A DNA stretch of 64,000 nucleotides from Tritonibacter litoralis (GCF_009496005.1 NZ_WIBF01000015.1:1-64000); one strand, 5' to 3'. Positions 26,855 through 35,722 are shown, counted from the first letter of the stretch. The notes: generated by a model from the letters alone, not told the origin. Numbers and translations: made by a program.

Positions 26855-27433
26855 ATGAAACACCTTTTCCTAGCAGCACCCTTAATCCTTGCGGCGGCGG
26901 TCTCAGCACAGGCTGCAACATTTACGATATTTGACGACCAGGACGCATTCGCTGCCCAGGCGAGTAATGTTACCCCCGTTGAACTTTCGGCAGACAGCAG
27001 CGTTTTGACCATTACAGGTGCAGATGTCCGCTTTAACGATGGCGTTCTGCGGGATCGTATCAACCTAAACGATGCGCCGGACACCGTGTTTACCTTTAAT
27101 CAGGCGGTGCTTGGGTTTGGCGGTCTCTTTGATCTGTCACCCTTTGGTGCAGGGGCCGGGATTTCTCTGACTGTGACAGTAGGCGACGCATCCTTTGCGC
27201 TTGCGGAAACCATCGCACCAGAGACCGCAGGCAGCTTTTTTGGGTTTCTGTCGGACACCGCTTTCACGAGCTTCTCGCTAAGCGAAGGCACCGGTGGTCT
27301 GCCGGTTGAAACCTACGAACTGTCCAACGTGGTCTCCGCTCCGGCGCCGATCCCGCTGCCTGCAAGCCTGCCTTTGCTGGCCGCCGCTTTGGGCGCATTT
27401 GCCGTTCTGCACCGCCGCCAAGGCCGCGCTTGA
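26855..27433 (+). CDS. VPLPA-CTERM sorting domain protein
   Basis: 192 residues. A signal peptide (about 1-21, ending AQAA) is followed by a beta-rich middle part without a recognised domain. The C-terminus has the sorting signal: PIPLPASLPLL, a hydrophobic segment (AALGAFAVL) and an Arg-rich end HRRQGRA. Such tails are handled by exosortases in the periplasm, so the protein is probably surface- or matrix-associated. No exosortase gene is in the window. Confidence 0.85.
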   Translation: MKHLFLAAPLILAAAVSAQAATFTIFDDQDAFAAQASNVTPVELSADSSVLTITGADVRFNDGVLRDRINLNDAPDTVFTFNQAVLGFGGLFDLSPFGAGAGISLTVTVGDASFALAETIAPETAGSFFGFLSDTAFTSFSLSEGTGGLPVETYELSNVVSAPAPIPLPASLPLLAAALGAFAVLHRRQGRA

Positions 27434-27546
27434 TCTCAAACAAGGGATAACCGCCGCAGCACGCATCAGGTTAAACGAAACTGAAAAAGGGCGCGCAGGG
27501 ATGCGTGCCCCTTTCTTCTTACACCGGGTTCAGGTGGCAAACCGTG

Positions 27547-27768
27547 TTAGAAAAACCGCCCAACAACCCCGAAGAACACATCCGGGATTTGTTCGATCGA
27601 GTATCCACCAGGCTTTTGATTAACCGCAAAGGCAATCAAACTAACTGCAACCAACAAAGTCAGCCCTCCACTGCGCGGTGCGCGTGAATCGCTAATTGCA
27701 GACAACAAGGCAGGAACCGACAACACCCCAAGGCCAAGCCCGACAATCAGGCAAAGATCTGGATCCAT
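27547..27768 (-). CDS. Small two-segment membrane protein
   Basis: 73 residues from the ATG at 27768, preceded by GGGAAGGGCAAG. Two hydrophobic stretches (CLIVGLGLGVLSVPALLSA and LTLLVAVSLIAFAV) flank a short polar loop with DSRAPRSGG, and the end is KPGGYSIEQIPDVFFGVVGRFF. The pattern is familiar from conserved Rhodobacteraceae genes next to pyk, but no function is known. It lies 204 nt downstream of pyk on the same strand, past a terminator. Confidence 0.7.
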   Translation of the reverse strand: MDPDLCLIVGLGLGVLSVPALLSAISDSRAPRSGGLTLLVAVSLIAFAVNQKPGGYSIEQIPDVFFGVVGRFF

Positions 27769-27892
27769 AACTTGCCCTTCCCCAAAAACATCACTGGTCA
27801 AAGTTTACCAATATAGGAGCCCCGTCGGCAATGGATGGAAAAAAATGTAAACAGATCCTTTCTTTCCTGCCACACTCCCCTGCCGGGATACG

Positions 27893-27929
27893 AAAAACCA
27901 CTGTGGGATCTGTTCCCCACAGTGGTTTT
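27893..27929 (-). terminator. Terminator of pyk
   Basis: Palindromic stem ACCACTGTGGG with 8-nt loop, followed by TTTTTCG on the minus strand. Confidence 0.8.
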
Positions 27930-27972
27930 CCAAACAGTTCAAACCGCAGGACAGGCCTGCGATTGACCCTCG

Positions 27973-29418
27973 TTATTCCGGATCAGTGGCATAGATCTGG
28001 CGCTCGTCGCAGGGGGCGATGCGCAGAATATTGGTGGTGCCCGAAACGTTAAACGGAACCCCCGCAGTGACCACAATCTGGTCGCCTTCGCTGGCAAAAC
28101 CACCGGCCCGCGCGGCGCGGACTGCGCCAACAACCGCGCCTTTGAACCGCTCAACCGCATGAGTTTCGATGCAGTTACAACCCCAGCTCAGCGCCAGACG
28201 GCGGGCGGTGTCGCGCATCGGCGTCATCGCCAGGATCGGCACCGCAGGACGTTCGCGCGCGGTCAGCAAGGCAGTGGTGCCGCTTTGGGTGAAACAGGCA
28301 ATCGCCTTGATGTCGGTCTTTTCGGCAATCTCACGGGCGGCGGCCACAATACCATCCGCAACCGTGCTGCCCTTGGCAGAGCGCGAGGCGGCAATAATAT
28401 CGCGATAGGTGGGATCCGCCTCAACCTCTTTGGCGACCTTGTCCATGGTCTGAACCGCTTCGATCGGATACTGACCAGCCGCGGATTCCGCGCTCAGCAT
28501 GATAGCATCGGTGCCTTCATAGATCGCGGTCGCCACGTCCGAAACTTCGGCGCGGGTTGGCATCGGGCTTTCGATCATGCTTTCCAGCATCTGGGTCGCG
28601 ACAATCACCGGCTTGGCGGCATTGCGACATTTGCGGACCAAACGTTTCTGGATCGGCGGCACGGCCGAGACGGGCAGTTCCACACCCAGATCCCCGCGCG
28701 CCACCATGATACCATCGCAAGCATCGAGGATTTCATCAATGTTTTCAACGGCCGCAGGCTTCTCGATCTTGGCCACCACAGCGGCGCGACCGTCTGCCAA
28801 CCCTTTGGCTTCGAACACATCCTTGGCACGCTGCACAAAGGACAGCGCCAGCCAGTCGACGCCCAGGGCGCAGACAAATTCCAGATCCGCGCGGTCTTTT
28901 TCCGACAGAGCCGCCAGGGGCAGAACCACATCCGGTACGTTCACACCTTTGCGGTTGGAGATGGTGCCGCCGGTCACAACAACACAATCGGCAAAATCAT
29001 CGCCGCAGCTTTCGACCTTCAGACGGATCTTACCGTCATTCACCAAGAGCGAAGCACCGGGTTCAAGCGCTTGAAAGATCTCAGGGTGCGGCAGCTGCAC
29101 GCGGGCCACATCACCCGGCGTCTCGTCCAGATCCATACGGAATTTGGCACCTTCTTCCAGCTCTTCGGCGTCATTGGCAAAAACACCAACCCGCAGCTTG
29201 GGGCCCTGCAAATCCGCCAGGATAGCAATCGGGCTGTCCAGATCTTCTTCGATTTTGCGGATAATCCGGTGCCGTTCGGCAATCTCTTCGTGGCTGCCAT
29301 GCGACATATTCAGACGGAACACATCGGCCCCAGCCTCATGCAGGGCACGGATGGTGTCATAATCGTTGGATGCGGGGCCCAGAGTGGCCACGATTTTCAC
29401 ATTACGCTGTCGTCGCAT
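27973..29418 (-). CDS. pyk: Pyruvate kinase
   Basis: 481 residues. MRRQRNVKIVATLGPASND, the K+ and Mg sites FRLNMSHGSHEEI, and the signature IMVARGDLGVELP are intact; the active-site Lys lies in AAVVAKIEKPAAVENID (about K220). It makes pyruvate and ATP from phosphoenolpyruvate. The C-terminal allosteric domain is present. AAGGAG precedes the ATG. Confidence 0.98.
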   Translation of the reverse strand: MRRQRNVKIVATLGPASNDYDTIRALHEAGADVFRLNMSHGSHEEIAERHRIIRKIEEDLDSPIAILADLQGPKLRVGVFANDAEELEEGAKFRMDLDETPGDVARVQLPHPEIFQALEPGASLLVNDGKIRLKVESCGDDFADCVVVTGGTISNRKGVNVPDVVLPLAALSEKDRADLEFVCALGVDWLALSFVQRAKDVFEAKGLADGRAAVVAKIEKPAAVENIDEILDACDGIMVARGDLGVELPVSAVPPIQKRLVRKCRNAAKPVIVATQMLESMIESPMPTRAEVSDVATAIYEGTDAIMLSAESAAGQYPIEAVQTMDKVAKEVEADPTYRDIIAASRSAKGSTVADGIVAAAREIAEKTDIKAIACFTQSGTTALLTARERPAVPILAMTPMRDTARRLALSWGCNCIETHAVERFKGAVVGAVRAARAGGFASEGDQIVVTAGVPFNVSGTTNILRIAPCDERQIYATDPE

Positions 29419-29746
29419 CGACGTTCTCCTTCGTGTTTCTGGTCACCATGTCCTCAACGCGCTGCCGAAACAGAACCGGCCCTTCGGCCTCGCGCCACCT
29501 CCTGACCATGATGAACCCGCAAATGTTAACGCAAACATTATTTGCGGCTCTTATCGCTTAAATCGCCTTATCTGGCAACTCCCGTAAAGCTGCACCACTA
29601 AACAAAGACAGTTTCATGACAATTTCCCAAGTTCCAACACAGGCCTGCGGCCATTTCGAAAATGCGATCAGTCTTTTGTGATCCCGTTGCGAGCGGTAGT
29701 TCGGCCTGTTACCTCTAAACGTAGCAAATTTTCGACGGAGCGCGTC
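29419..29746. other. Intergenic region between divergent pyk and the DUF1244 gene
   Basis: 328 bp without a credible gene. It likely carries both promoters. ACGGAG lies 6 nt before the DUF1244 start. Confidence 0.5.
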
Positions 29747-30076
29747 ATGGACCAGCCAAAAATCGACCCCCAGACCGAAATTGAACTGCAAGCTGCTGCC
29801 TTTCGCCGCTTGCAACAGCATCTGATGCAAGATCGCACCGATGTGCAGAACATCGATATGATGAATTTGGCGGGCTTTTGCCGCAACTGCCTGTCTCGTT
29901 GGTATCAGGAAGCCGCCAACGACCGCGGCATTGATATGGACAAAAACACCGCGCGCGAGATTTATTATGGCATGACCATGGATGAGTGGAAATCCAAGTA
30001 CCAGACCGAAGCCAGCGCCGAAACACAGGCCGCCTTTGAAGTCGCCTTCAAGGAAAACGTCACCGACAAGAGCTGA
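29747..30076 (+). CDS. DUF1244 domain protein
   Basis: 109 residues. EIELQAAAFRRLQQHLMQDRTDVQNIDMMNLAGFCRNCLSRWY (split across 10-52) and REIYYGMTMDEWKSKYQ define DUF1244; the FCRNCL pair of cysteines is invariant in the family. It is a small helical cytoplasmic protein of unknown role, common in Proteobacteria. It converges with a LysR gene 3 nt away. Confidence 0.9.
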   Translation: MDQPKIDPQTEIELQAAAFRRLQQHLMQDRTDVQNIDMMNLAGFCRNCLSRWYQEAANDRGIDMDKNTAREIYYGMTMDEWKSKYQTEASAETQAAFEVAFKENVTDKS

Positions 30077-30079
30077 GGA

Positions 30080-30982
30080 TCAGCACTTAAAACACCCTTT
30101 GATGACATCGCGGATCCAGCGTTGACGGGCTGAGTTTTCGTGCCGCAGGTGCCAGACCAGATCAAATGAGATATCTGGCACCACAAAGGGCACCGGGCAT
30201 TTTGCAAAACGAGACAGAACCCCTTTGTGCAGTTTGTCCGGCAAAGTTGCGACCATGGAGGTGCCCTCCATGACCTCGGCCAAAAGCCAGACATTTGGCA
30301 CCCCAACCGTCACCTTGCGCTGAATGGCAAATTCTTCCAGACGTTGCTCTACTGTGCTTTTGGTGCGCCCGCCGAAATCCAGCACGATGTGATGGGCCGC
30401 CCCATAGTCCGGCACCGATTGGATAGGCTCCCGCACATCTGCATCGTAAAAGACGGACGACTGATCGACATACAGCGCCGAGGTGCGCACCGTTGTTGGA
30501 TAGCTGTTCAATCGCGGTACAATGGCCACATCCAGATCCATGCGGTACATGCTCTCTTCCAGATTGTCGCGCGCACCCAGTTCCCGGATGGTGACCTGCT
30601 TCATCGGCACTTCGCGCCAGAACGCCTTTTGAATGGCCCGCGCCGCTACCGCCATGGCTCCGCCATTCATCGCGATCACAATGGGGCGCGGATCCTGGTT
30701 CGGCTGATAAACCTCCGCCTCTCCCAGCGCTTCCAGATCCGCCATGATCTTGCGCATCTGCGGCGCAATCCGTGTGGCGGCGGCGGTTGGCACAATGCCG
30801 CGCCCGGATTTCTGGAACAATTCCACCCCCAAGGTGCCCCGCAGTTTTTCCAACGTATGGCTGACGCTGGATTGGCTCACCCCAAGGGATAAAGCAGCTT
30901 GACTGACCGAGACTTCGTCGAACACTGCGAGAAAAACGCGCAATGTTTGACCATTGATCTGGGACACATCGATTTTCATCAT
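30080..30982 (-). CDS. LysR family transcriptional regulator
   Basis: 300 residues: helix-turn-helix VSVSQAALSLGVSQSSVSHTLEKLRGTLG (split over 24-52) and an effector domain. The start is one of two adjacent ATGs (30982/30979); neither has a strong ribosome site. No divergent target gene is directly next to it except a tiny ORF at 31071. It could control the D-amino-acid cluster downstream at 31.4 kb, but that is only inference. Confidence 0.88.
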   Translation of the reverse strand: MMKIDVSQINGQTLRVFLAVFDEVSVSQAALSLGVSQSSVSHTLEKLRGTLGVELFQKSGRGIVPTAAATRIAPQMRKIMADLEALGEAEVYQPNQDPRPIVIAMNGGAMAVAARAIQKAFWREVPMKQVTIRELGARDNLEESMYRMDLDVAIVPRLNSYPTTVRTSALYVDQSSVFYDADVREPIQSVPDYGAAHHIVLDFGGRTKSTVEQRLEEFAIQRKVTVGVPNVWLLAEVMEGTSMVATLPDKLHKGVLSRFAKCPVPFVVPDISFDLVWHLRHENSARQRWIRDVIKGCFKC

Positions 30983-31070
30983 GTAATAATCTGCCGCTTC
31001 GATTGATTTTGTCCGAACAATTACCGCAAAGTGTAAAGAAATCTAAAGGGTAAAACCACTGCGAGCGGTA

Positions 31071-31250
31071 ATGTTGTATTCAAAATCTTCCAAACTTAAC
31101 ACCTCGGCGCAATCCGAAACCGGATCGCGAGAGGTGGAAACTGGGGGGTTAAAGCCGCTGGTTGATCACGCAATCGATTGCGCCCGCAATTGGAACTATG
31201 AGGATGCCAAAAAGGCCATCGAGCAGGCCAGACGCCGCCTAGAAGAATAG
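31071..31250 (+). CDS. Possible small protein, 59 aa
   Basis: An ATG-to-TAG frame of 60 codons. The second half, LKPLVDHAIDCARNWNYEDA followed by a Lys/Glu/Arg-rich helix ending RRRLEE, reads like a real amphipathic helical pair, whereas the first 25 residues are low in information. There is no clear ribosome site before the ATG, so the true start may be elsewhere. No family recognised. Confidence 0.4.
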   Translation: MLYSKSSKLNTSAQSETGSREVETGGLKPLVDHAIDCARNWNYEDAKKAIEQARRRLEE

Positions 31251-31325
31251 CCTTCCTGCACAGGAGGCTTTGCTGACACTCACCAAAACAGACCAAACCA
31301 CCACTCACTCTGGCGTGTCAGCGAC

Positions 31326-31360
31326 AAAGGGCCGTTCCTTATTTCAGGAACGGCCCTTTT
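31326..31360. terminator. Two-way terminator
   Basis: Perfect 13-bp arms AAAGGGCCGTTCC / GGAACGGCCCTTT with an 8-nt loop. It ends the minus strand transaminase operon and possibly the small + strand ORF. Confidence 0.85.
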
Positions 31361-31388
31361 AAAATCTTGTCCTCTTGGGACAACGGGA

Positions 31389-32249
31389 TCAGATCGCCTC
31401 TTTCAGGCTTTCTTCCAGATAGATCTCACGCAGGCGCTTGGCGATTGGGCCCGGTGTGCCGTCACCCAGCTGAACACCGTCAATTTCTACAACCGGCATC
31501 ACAAAGGCCGAAGCCGAGGTGGTGAAGGCTTCATCCGCCTCTTTGGCTTCCTCGATGGTAAACAGACGCTCTTCGATTTTCATCTGCGCCTCGTTTGCCA
31601 TTCGCAGAACCGCCTTACGGGTGATCCCATGCAGGATATCGTTTGACAGCGGGCGGGTCACGATCACACCATCTTTGACGTAATAGGCGTTGTTCGACGT
31701 GCCTTCGGTCACATAACCGTCTTCCACCAGCCAAGCGTCATCGGCGCCGGCTTTCTTCGCCATCATTTTACCCATGGACGGGTACAACAGCTGCACGGTT
31801 TTGATGTCGCGACGCCCCCAGCGGATATCCTCGATCGAGATGACTTTGGCACCCTTTTTCGACGCTTCGCTGTTGGCCAGACCGGGCTTGTTCTGGGTGA
31901 ACAGCACCAAGGACGGCGGCGTGTCCTCAGAGGGGAAGACAAAATCACGGTCGCCATCGGACCCACGGGACACCTGCAGGTACACCAGACCTTCGACGAT
32001 GCCGTTTTCCGCCACCAGCTTGCGGTGGATCTCCAGCAGTTCTTCTTTGCTGCAGGGGGATTTCATGTCCAGCTCGTCCAGAGAACGCTGCAGGCGCACG
32101 GCATGCCCTTCAAAGTCAATTAGCTTGCCATCCAGAACGGATGTCACCTCATAGACCGCATCCGCAAAGAGGAAACCACGATCAAAGATCGAGACCTTGG
32201 CTTCGGTCTCTGGCAGGTATTCGCCATTTACATATACTGTACGGGTCAT
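31389..32249 (-). CDS. dat: D-amino acid aminotransferase (class IV)
   Basis: 286 residues of fold-type IV. MTRTVYVNGEYLPETEAKVSIFDRGFLFADAVYEV (split over 1-35) and the PLP lysine in WGRRDIKTVQLLYP (about K145) match D-amino-acid transaminases, and EGTSNNAYYVKDG binds the phosphate. It swaps amino groups between D-amino acids and 2-oxo acids, producing or using D-glutamate. It starts 10 nt after dgcA, so the three genes dgcN-dgcA-dat likely form one unit. Confidence 0.88.
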   Translation of the reverse strand: MTRTVYVNGEYLPETEAKVSIFDRGFLFADAVYEVTSVLDGKLIDFEGHAVRLQRSLDELDMKSPCSKEELLEIHRKLVAENGIVEGLVYLQVSRGSDGDRDFVFPSEDTPPSLVLFTQNKPGLANSEASKKGAKVISIEDIRWGRRDIKTVQLLYPSMGKMMAKKAGADDAWLVEDGYVTEGTSNNAYYVKDGVIVTRPLSNDILHGITRKAVLRMANEAQMKIEERLFTIEEAKEADEAFTTSASAFVMPVVEIDGVQLGDGTPGPIAKRLREIYLEESLKEAI

Positions 32250-32259
32250 CTCAGTCTCC

Positions 32260-33225
32260 TTAGCCCCACAGATCGGCCAACGGCGGGTGCACGCCTGCCG
32301 TATCAAAAGTCAACGGTTGTTCACGGTCTTCGGCCAACAGAAGCGGGCCGTCAAGGTCTGTGACCATGGCCCCTTGGGCCACCAAGGTCGCTGGGGCCAT
32401 CGCAAGCGAAGAGCCGACCATGCAGCCGACCATGATTTTGTAGCCCTCAGCCAAGGCCGCTTCGCGCAGCTTCAACGCTTCGGTCAGACCGCCGGTTTTA
32501 TCCAGTTTGATGTTGATCACATCATACTTGCCTTTGAGCTTGGCCAGGCTCGCACGGTCATGGCAGCTTTCATCGGCGCAGACAGGCACGGGCCGGTCCA
32601 TACCAATCAGCGCGTCATCTTCGCCTGCGGGCAAAGGCTGTTCAACAAGCGCCACGCCCAGACGCACCAGATGCGGCGCCAGATCCGCATAGACCTCTGC
32701 TGACCAGCCTTCATTGGCGTCAACAATAATGGTGCTGTCCGGCGCACCGGCCCGCACAGCTTCCAAACGCGCCATATCGTCCGGCGTGCCCAGTTTAATT
32801 TTCAACAGCGGACGAAATGCATTTTTGGCCGCCTGCGCCTGCATCTCTGCCGGTTCCGCAAGTGACAGCGTATAGGCGGTGATTTCCGGGCCCGGTTTGG
32901 GCAGGCCAGCCAGCTCCCAGGCGCGTTTCCCGGCCTGTTTGGCCTCCAGGTCCCACAGCGCGCAATCGACCGCATTGCGGGCGGCCCCGGATGGCAACAG
33001 CCCTTGCAGATCCGCACGATCAAAATCCGTGGGCAGGCCGCGAATTTCGTCGGTCACACTATCCAGCGTTTCATTATAACGCGCATAGGGCACGCATTCA
33101 CCCCAGCCCACATGACCGTCTTTCTCAACTTTGACCGTCAGCACCTTGGCCTCGGTCCGCGACCCGCGCGAGATGGTAAAGACCTGTGCCAGCTTGAATA
33201 CGTCTGCGGTGACACTCAACTGCAT
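32260..33225 (-). CDS. dgcA: N-acetyl-D-glutamate racemase DgcA (enolase superfamily)
   Basis: 321 residues. Enolase-superfamily, dipeptide-epimerase-like: KxK in LLKIKLGTPDD, metal ligands in VDANEGW, VEQPLP and CADES, and the second lysine in NIKLDKTGG. By sequence alone it could be called L-Ala-D/L-Glu epimerase, but its place directly after dgcN matches the marine D-glutamate pathway, where DgcA racemises N-acetyl-D-glutamate. It is 146 nt downstream of dgcN. Confidence 0.8.
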   Translation of the reverse strand: MQLSVTADVFKLAQVFTISRGSRTEAKVLTVKVEKDGHVGWGECVPYARYNETLDSVTDEIRGLPTDFDRADLQGLLPSGAARNAVDCALWDLEAKQAGKRAWELAGLPKPGPEITAYTLSLAEPAEMQAQAAKNAFRPLLKIKLGTPDDMARLEAVRAGAPDSTIIVDANEGWSAEVYADLAPHLVRLGVALVEQPLPAGEDDALIGMDRPVPVCADESCHDRASLAKLKGKYDVINIKLDKTGGLTEALKLREAALAEGYKIMVGCMVGSSLAMAPATLVAQGAMVTDLDGPLLLAEDREQPLTFDTAGVHPPLADLWG

Positions 33226-33296
33226 GTAATACCCCCAATCGGATGCGCCTTTTCGGCGGTCACCCTAGGGCGCACCTAGTGAAAGGGCCACCCGTC

Positions 33297-33317
33297 TTTC
33301 ATCTTTTTAAAAATACT
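33297..33317 (+). repeat. Intergenic AT-rich motif, copy 3
   Basis: Third copy of TCATCTTTTnAAAAATACT, in the dgcN-dgcA gap. On the minus strand it reads GCCTCCGGCGGAAGTATTTTT-like (a small dyad plus T-run), which could reduce read-through into dgcA. Confidence 0.6.
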
Positions 33318-33371
33318 TCCGCCGGAGGCACCCACGATCACCGCAGGCGCCCCCGATCGGAAAGAGTCTCA

Positions 33372-34373
33372 TCAGATCGCGGCAAGTGCGTCGACCAGTC
33401 GGCCCGCACCCTGACGATAGGGGTCAACCGCCGGCAGACCCATTTCCTCTTCGACCTTTGTCAGATAGGCAATCGCCTCCTCTTCGCTCAGGTGCTGCGT
33501 GTTCACGGAGATGCCGACAACCTGACAGGCCGGGTTGGACTTCCGCGCCAGCGGCAGTGCGGTGTCGCGCAGCTCTTGCAGGGTCGGAAGGTCAAAGCCC
33601 GGCAGACCGCGCATGTGCTCGCGGGTTGGCTCGTGGCACAGGATCAGCGCGTCCGGCTGACCACCGTGGACCAGCGCCATGGTCACACCCGAGTAGGAAA
33701 TGTGGAACAAGGAGCCCTGCCCCTCAATCAGATCCCAGTGGTCGTCATCGTTGTCGGGGGTCAGATATTCGACCGCACCCGCCATAAAGTCCGCGATCAC
33801 GGCGTCCAGCGGAACCCCCTGACCGGTGATCAGGATGCCGGTCTGACCGGTTGCGCGGAAGGTGGATTTCATCCCGCGTTCCTGCATCACGGTGTCCATG
33901 GCCAGCGCAGTGTACATTTTGCCCACGGAACAATCGGTACCCACGGCCAGGCAACGTTTGCCGGTGCGGTTCTTACCGTTTGCAATTGGGTAGGCCACGG
34001 TGGGGATACGTACATCGTGCAGGGTGCAGCCGTGGGTCTGAGCCGCCGCGACCAGCTCGTTTTCGTCACGCAGCAGGTTGTGCAAGCCGGATGCGATGTC
34101 AAAGCCCATCTCCAGCGCTTTGACCAGCAGTTCTTTCCACGCCGCAGAGATCACGCCGCCGCGGTTGGCCACGCCGATCACCAGTGTCTTAGCACCGGCT
34201 TCTTTGGCCTCTTCCAGTGTCATTTCGGTCAGGCCCAGATCCGCGCCGCAGCCGGGCAAAGAGATCTGGCCAACCGCGTGATCCGGACGCCAGTCGCGGA
34301 TCCCGATGGCCACTTTTGCTGCCAACATATCGGGCGCATCGCCCAGGAACAGGAGATAAGGGGTCTCAATCAT
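33372..34373 (-). CDS. dgcN: DUF1611 protein, N-acetyltransferase DgcN (D-glutamate catabolism)
   Basis: 333 residues of the DUF1611 family. A P-loop-like motif VGTDCSVGKMYTALAM (about 147-162) and GQTGILITGQGVPLDAV are typical. In marine Proteobacteria DgcN acetylates D-glutamate so DgcA can racemise it. The ATG at 34373 has GTGGAG upstream; an in-frame ATG at 34454 has no such site. It is divergent from mcl1. Confidence 0.8.
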   Translation of the reverse strand: MIETPYLLFLGDAPDMLAAKVAIGIRDWRPDHAVGQISLPGCGADLGLTEMTLEEAKEAGAKTLVIGVANRGGVISAAWKELLVKALEMGFDIASGLHNLLRDENELVAAAQTHGCTLHDVRIPTVAYPIANGKNRTGKRCLAVGTDCSVGKMYTALAMDTVMQERGMKSTFRATGQTGILITGQGVPLDAVIADFMAGAVEYLTPDNDDDHWDLIEGQGSLFHISYSGVTMALVHGGQPDALILCHEPTREHMRGLPGFDLPTLQELRDTALPLARKSNPACQVVGISVNTQHLSEEEAIAYLTKVEEEMGLPAVDPYRQGAGRLVDALAAI

Positions 34374-34691
34374 GTCAAAGCGCTCCACATAGGTAACATT
34401 GTTTCGGCCATTGTATGCAAATGCGCACGCGAGGAGCTCCCGGCATTGTACCAAGTTTTATGGAACGCATCGAATTTTCTTCGATTCATGCCCGAAGAAA
34501 AGCAAGAAATATCCGAAAGAGGGCGATATTCTGGTGAAGTCTTCGGATCAAAGATGCTTACAAATTAGGCGATTTGTAAACAATGCTGCGGTTGCAAAAT
34601 GGCCATTGCGAAGCGGTCTGAAATTTTATACCAATATCTCAAAGTCATACGACATATCGTTACGCGCTCAACGCGTGGGAGGAGATCCAAC
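34374..34691. promoter_or_regulatory. Divergent promoter region of dgcN and mcl1 with two dyads
   Basis: 318 bp without a gene. Two perfect inverted repeats stand out: ATCGAA-TTTTC-TTCGAT at 34469-34485 and TTACAAAT-TAGGCG-ATTTGTAA at 34557-34578. A nearby TTGCAAAA (about 34591) resembles the TTTGCAAA half-sites of short-chain acyl-CoA regulators (PccR type), which fits control of mcl1. Binding is not shown. Confidence 0.5.
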
Positions 34692-35654
34692 ATGAGCTTT
34701 CGCATTCAACCCACTGCCCCCGCCCGGCCCAACCGGTGCCAATTGTTCGGCCCCGGCTCGAACACCAAACTGTTTGCCAAAATGGCAGCTTCGGCAGCGG
34801 ATGTAATCAACCTAGATTTGGAAGATTCGGTTGCGCCCTCAGACAAAGAGATGGCCCGCGCCAATGTGATCGAGGCGATCAACACAGTGGATTGGGGCAA
34901 TAAATACCTGAGCGTGCGCATCAATGGGTTGGACACGCCCTATTGGTACCGCGATGTGGTGGATGTTCTGGAACAGGCAGGCGACCGGTTGGATCAGATC
35001 ATGATCCCCAAGGTGGGCTGTGCCGCGGATATTTATGCGGTGGATGCGCTGGTGACCGCGATTGAAACCGCCAAGGGCCGGACCAAGCCGATTTCCTTTG
35101 AGGTGATCATCGAATCTGCGGCGGGCATCGCCCATGTGGAAGAGATTGCAGCCAGCAGCCCGCGCCTGCAGGCGATGTCGCTGGGGGCTGCGGACTTTGC
35201 GGCCTCGATGGGCATGCAGACCACTGGGATCGGCGGCACACAAGAGAATTACTATATGCTGCGTGAGGGTGACAAACACTGGTCTGACCCCTGGCATTGG
35301 GCGCAGGCGGCCATTGTTGCGGCCTGCCGGACCCATGGTGTTCTGCCGGTGGATGGGCCGTTTGGCGATTTCTCGGATGATGAGGGGTATATCGCGCAGT
35401 CCAAACGCTCTGCCACGCTGGGCATGGTGGGCAAATGGGCGATCCATCCCAGACAGATTGCGCTCGCCAACCAAGTCTTCACTCCCTCTGAAGAGGCGGT
35501 AACAGAAGCACGGGAAATCCTGGCCGCCATGGAAGAGGCCAAGGCATCTGGTGCTGGTGCCACCGTTTACAAAGGGCGCCTGGTCGACATCGCTTCGATC
35601 AAACAGGCCGAGGTGATTGTGGCCCAAGCAGAGCTGATCGCCGAAGCCGGGTAA
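34692..35654 (+). CDS. mcl1: L-malyl-CoA/beta-methylmalyl-CoA lyase
   Basis: 320 residues, HpcH/HpaI-CitE superfamily. MSFRIQPTAPARPNRCQLFGPGSNTKLFAKMAASAADVINLDLEDSVAP (split over 1-49) and the metal/CoA segments EVIIESAAGIAHVEEIA and SLGAADFAASMGMQT match Mcl1 of Rhodobacter relatives. It splits malyl-CoA and methylmalyl-CoA in the ethylmalonyl-CoA pathway for acetate/C2 use. GGAGGAG precedes the ATG at 34692. Confidence 0.93.
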   Translation: MSFRIQPTAPARPNRCQLFGPGSNTKLFAKMAASAADVINLDLEDSVAPSDKEMARANVIEAINTVDWGNKYLSVRINGLDTPYWYRDVVDVLEQAGDRLDQIMIPKVGCAADIYAVDALVTAIETAKGRTKPISFEVIIESAAGIAHVEEIAASSPRLQAMSLGAADFAASMGMQTTGIGGTQENYYMLREGDKHWSDPWHWAQAAIVAACRTHGVLPVDGPFGDFSDDEGYIAQSKRSATLGMVGKWAIHPRQIALANQVFTPSEEAVTEAREILAAMEEAKASGAGATVYKGRLVDIASIKQAEVIVAQAELIAEAG

Positions 35655-35694
35655 GCAAACGGTCGTCACGACGGCCCCGGTTCAAAACGCCTGC

Positions 35695-35722
35695 GGCGGG
35701 CGAAGCGCTCCCGCCCCTTTTT
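35695..35722 (+). terminator. Terminator of mcl1
   Basis: GGCGGG-CGAAGCGCT-CCCGCC followed by CCTTTTT. Confidence 0.75.

Noticed and set aside
28159-29505. 448-codon open frame on the + strand
   Set aside because: Antisense to pyk; composition is His/Gly/Arg-rich as usual for complements of high-GC genes.
33243-34568. 441-codon + strand frame
   Set aside because: Antisense to dgcN; no domain and starts inside a repeat region.
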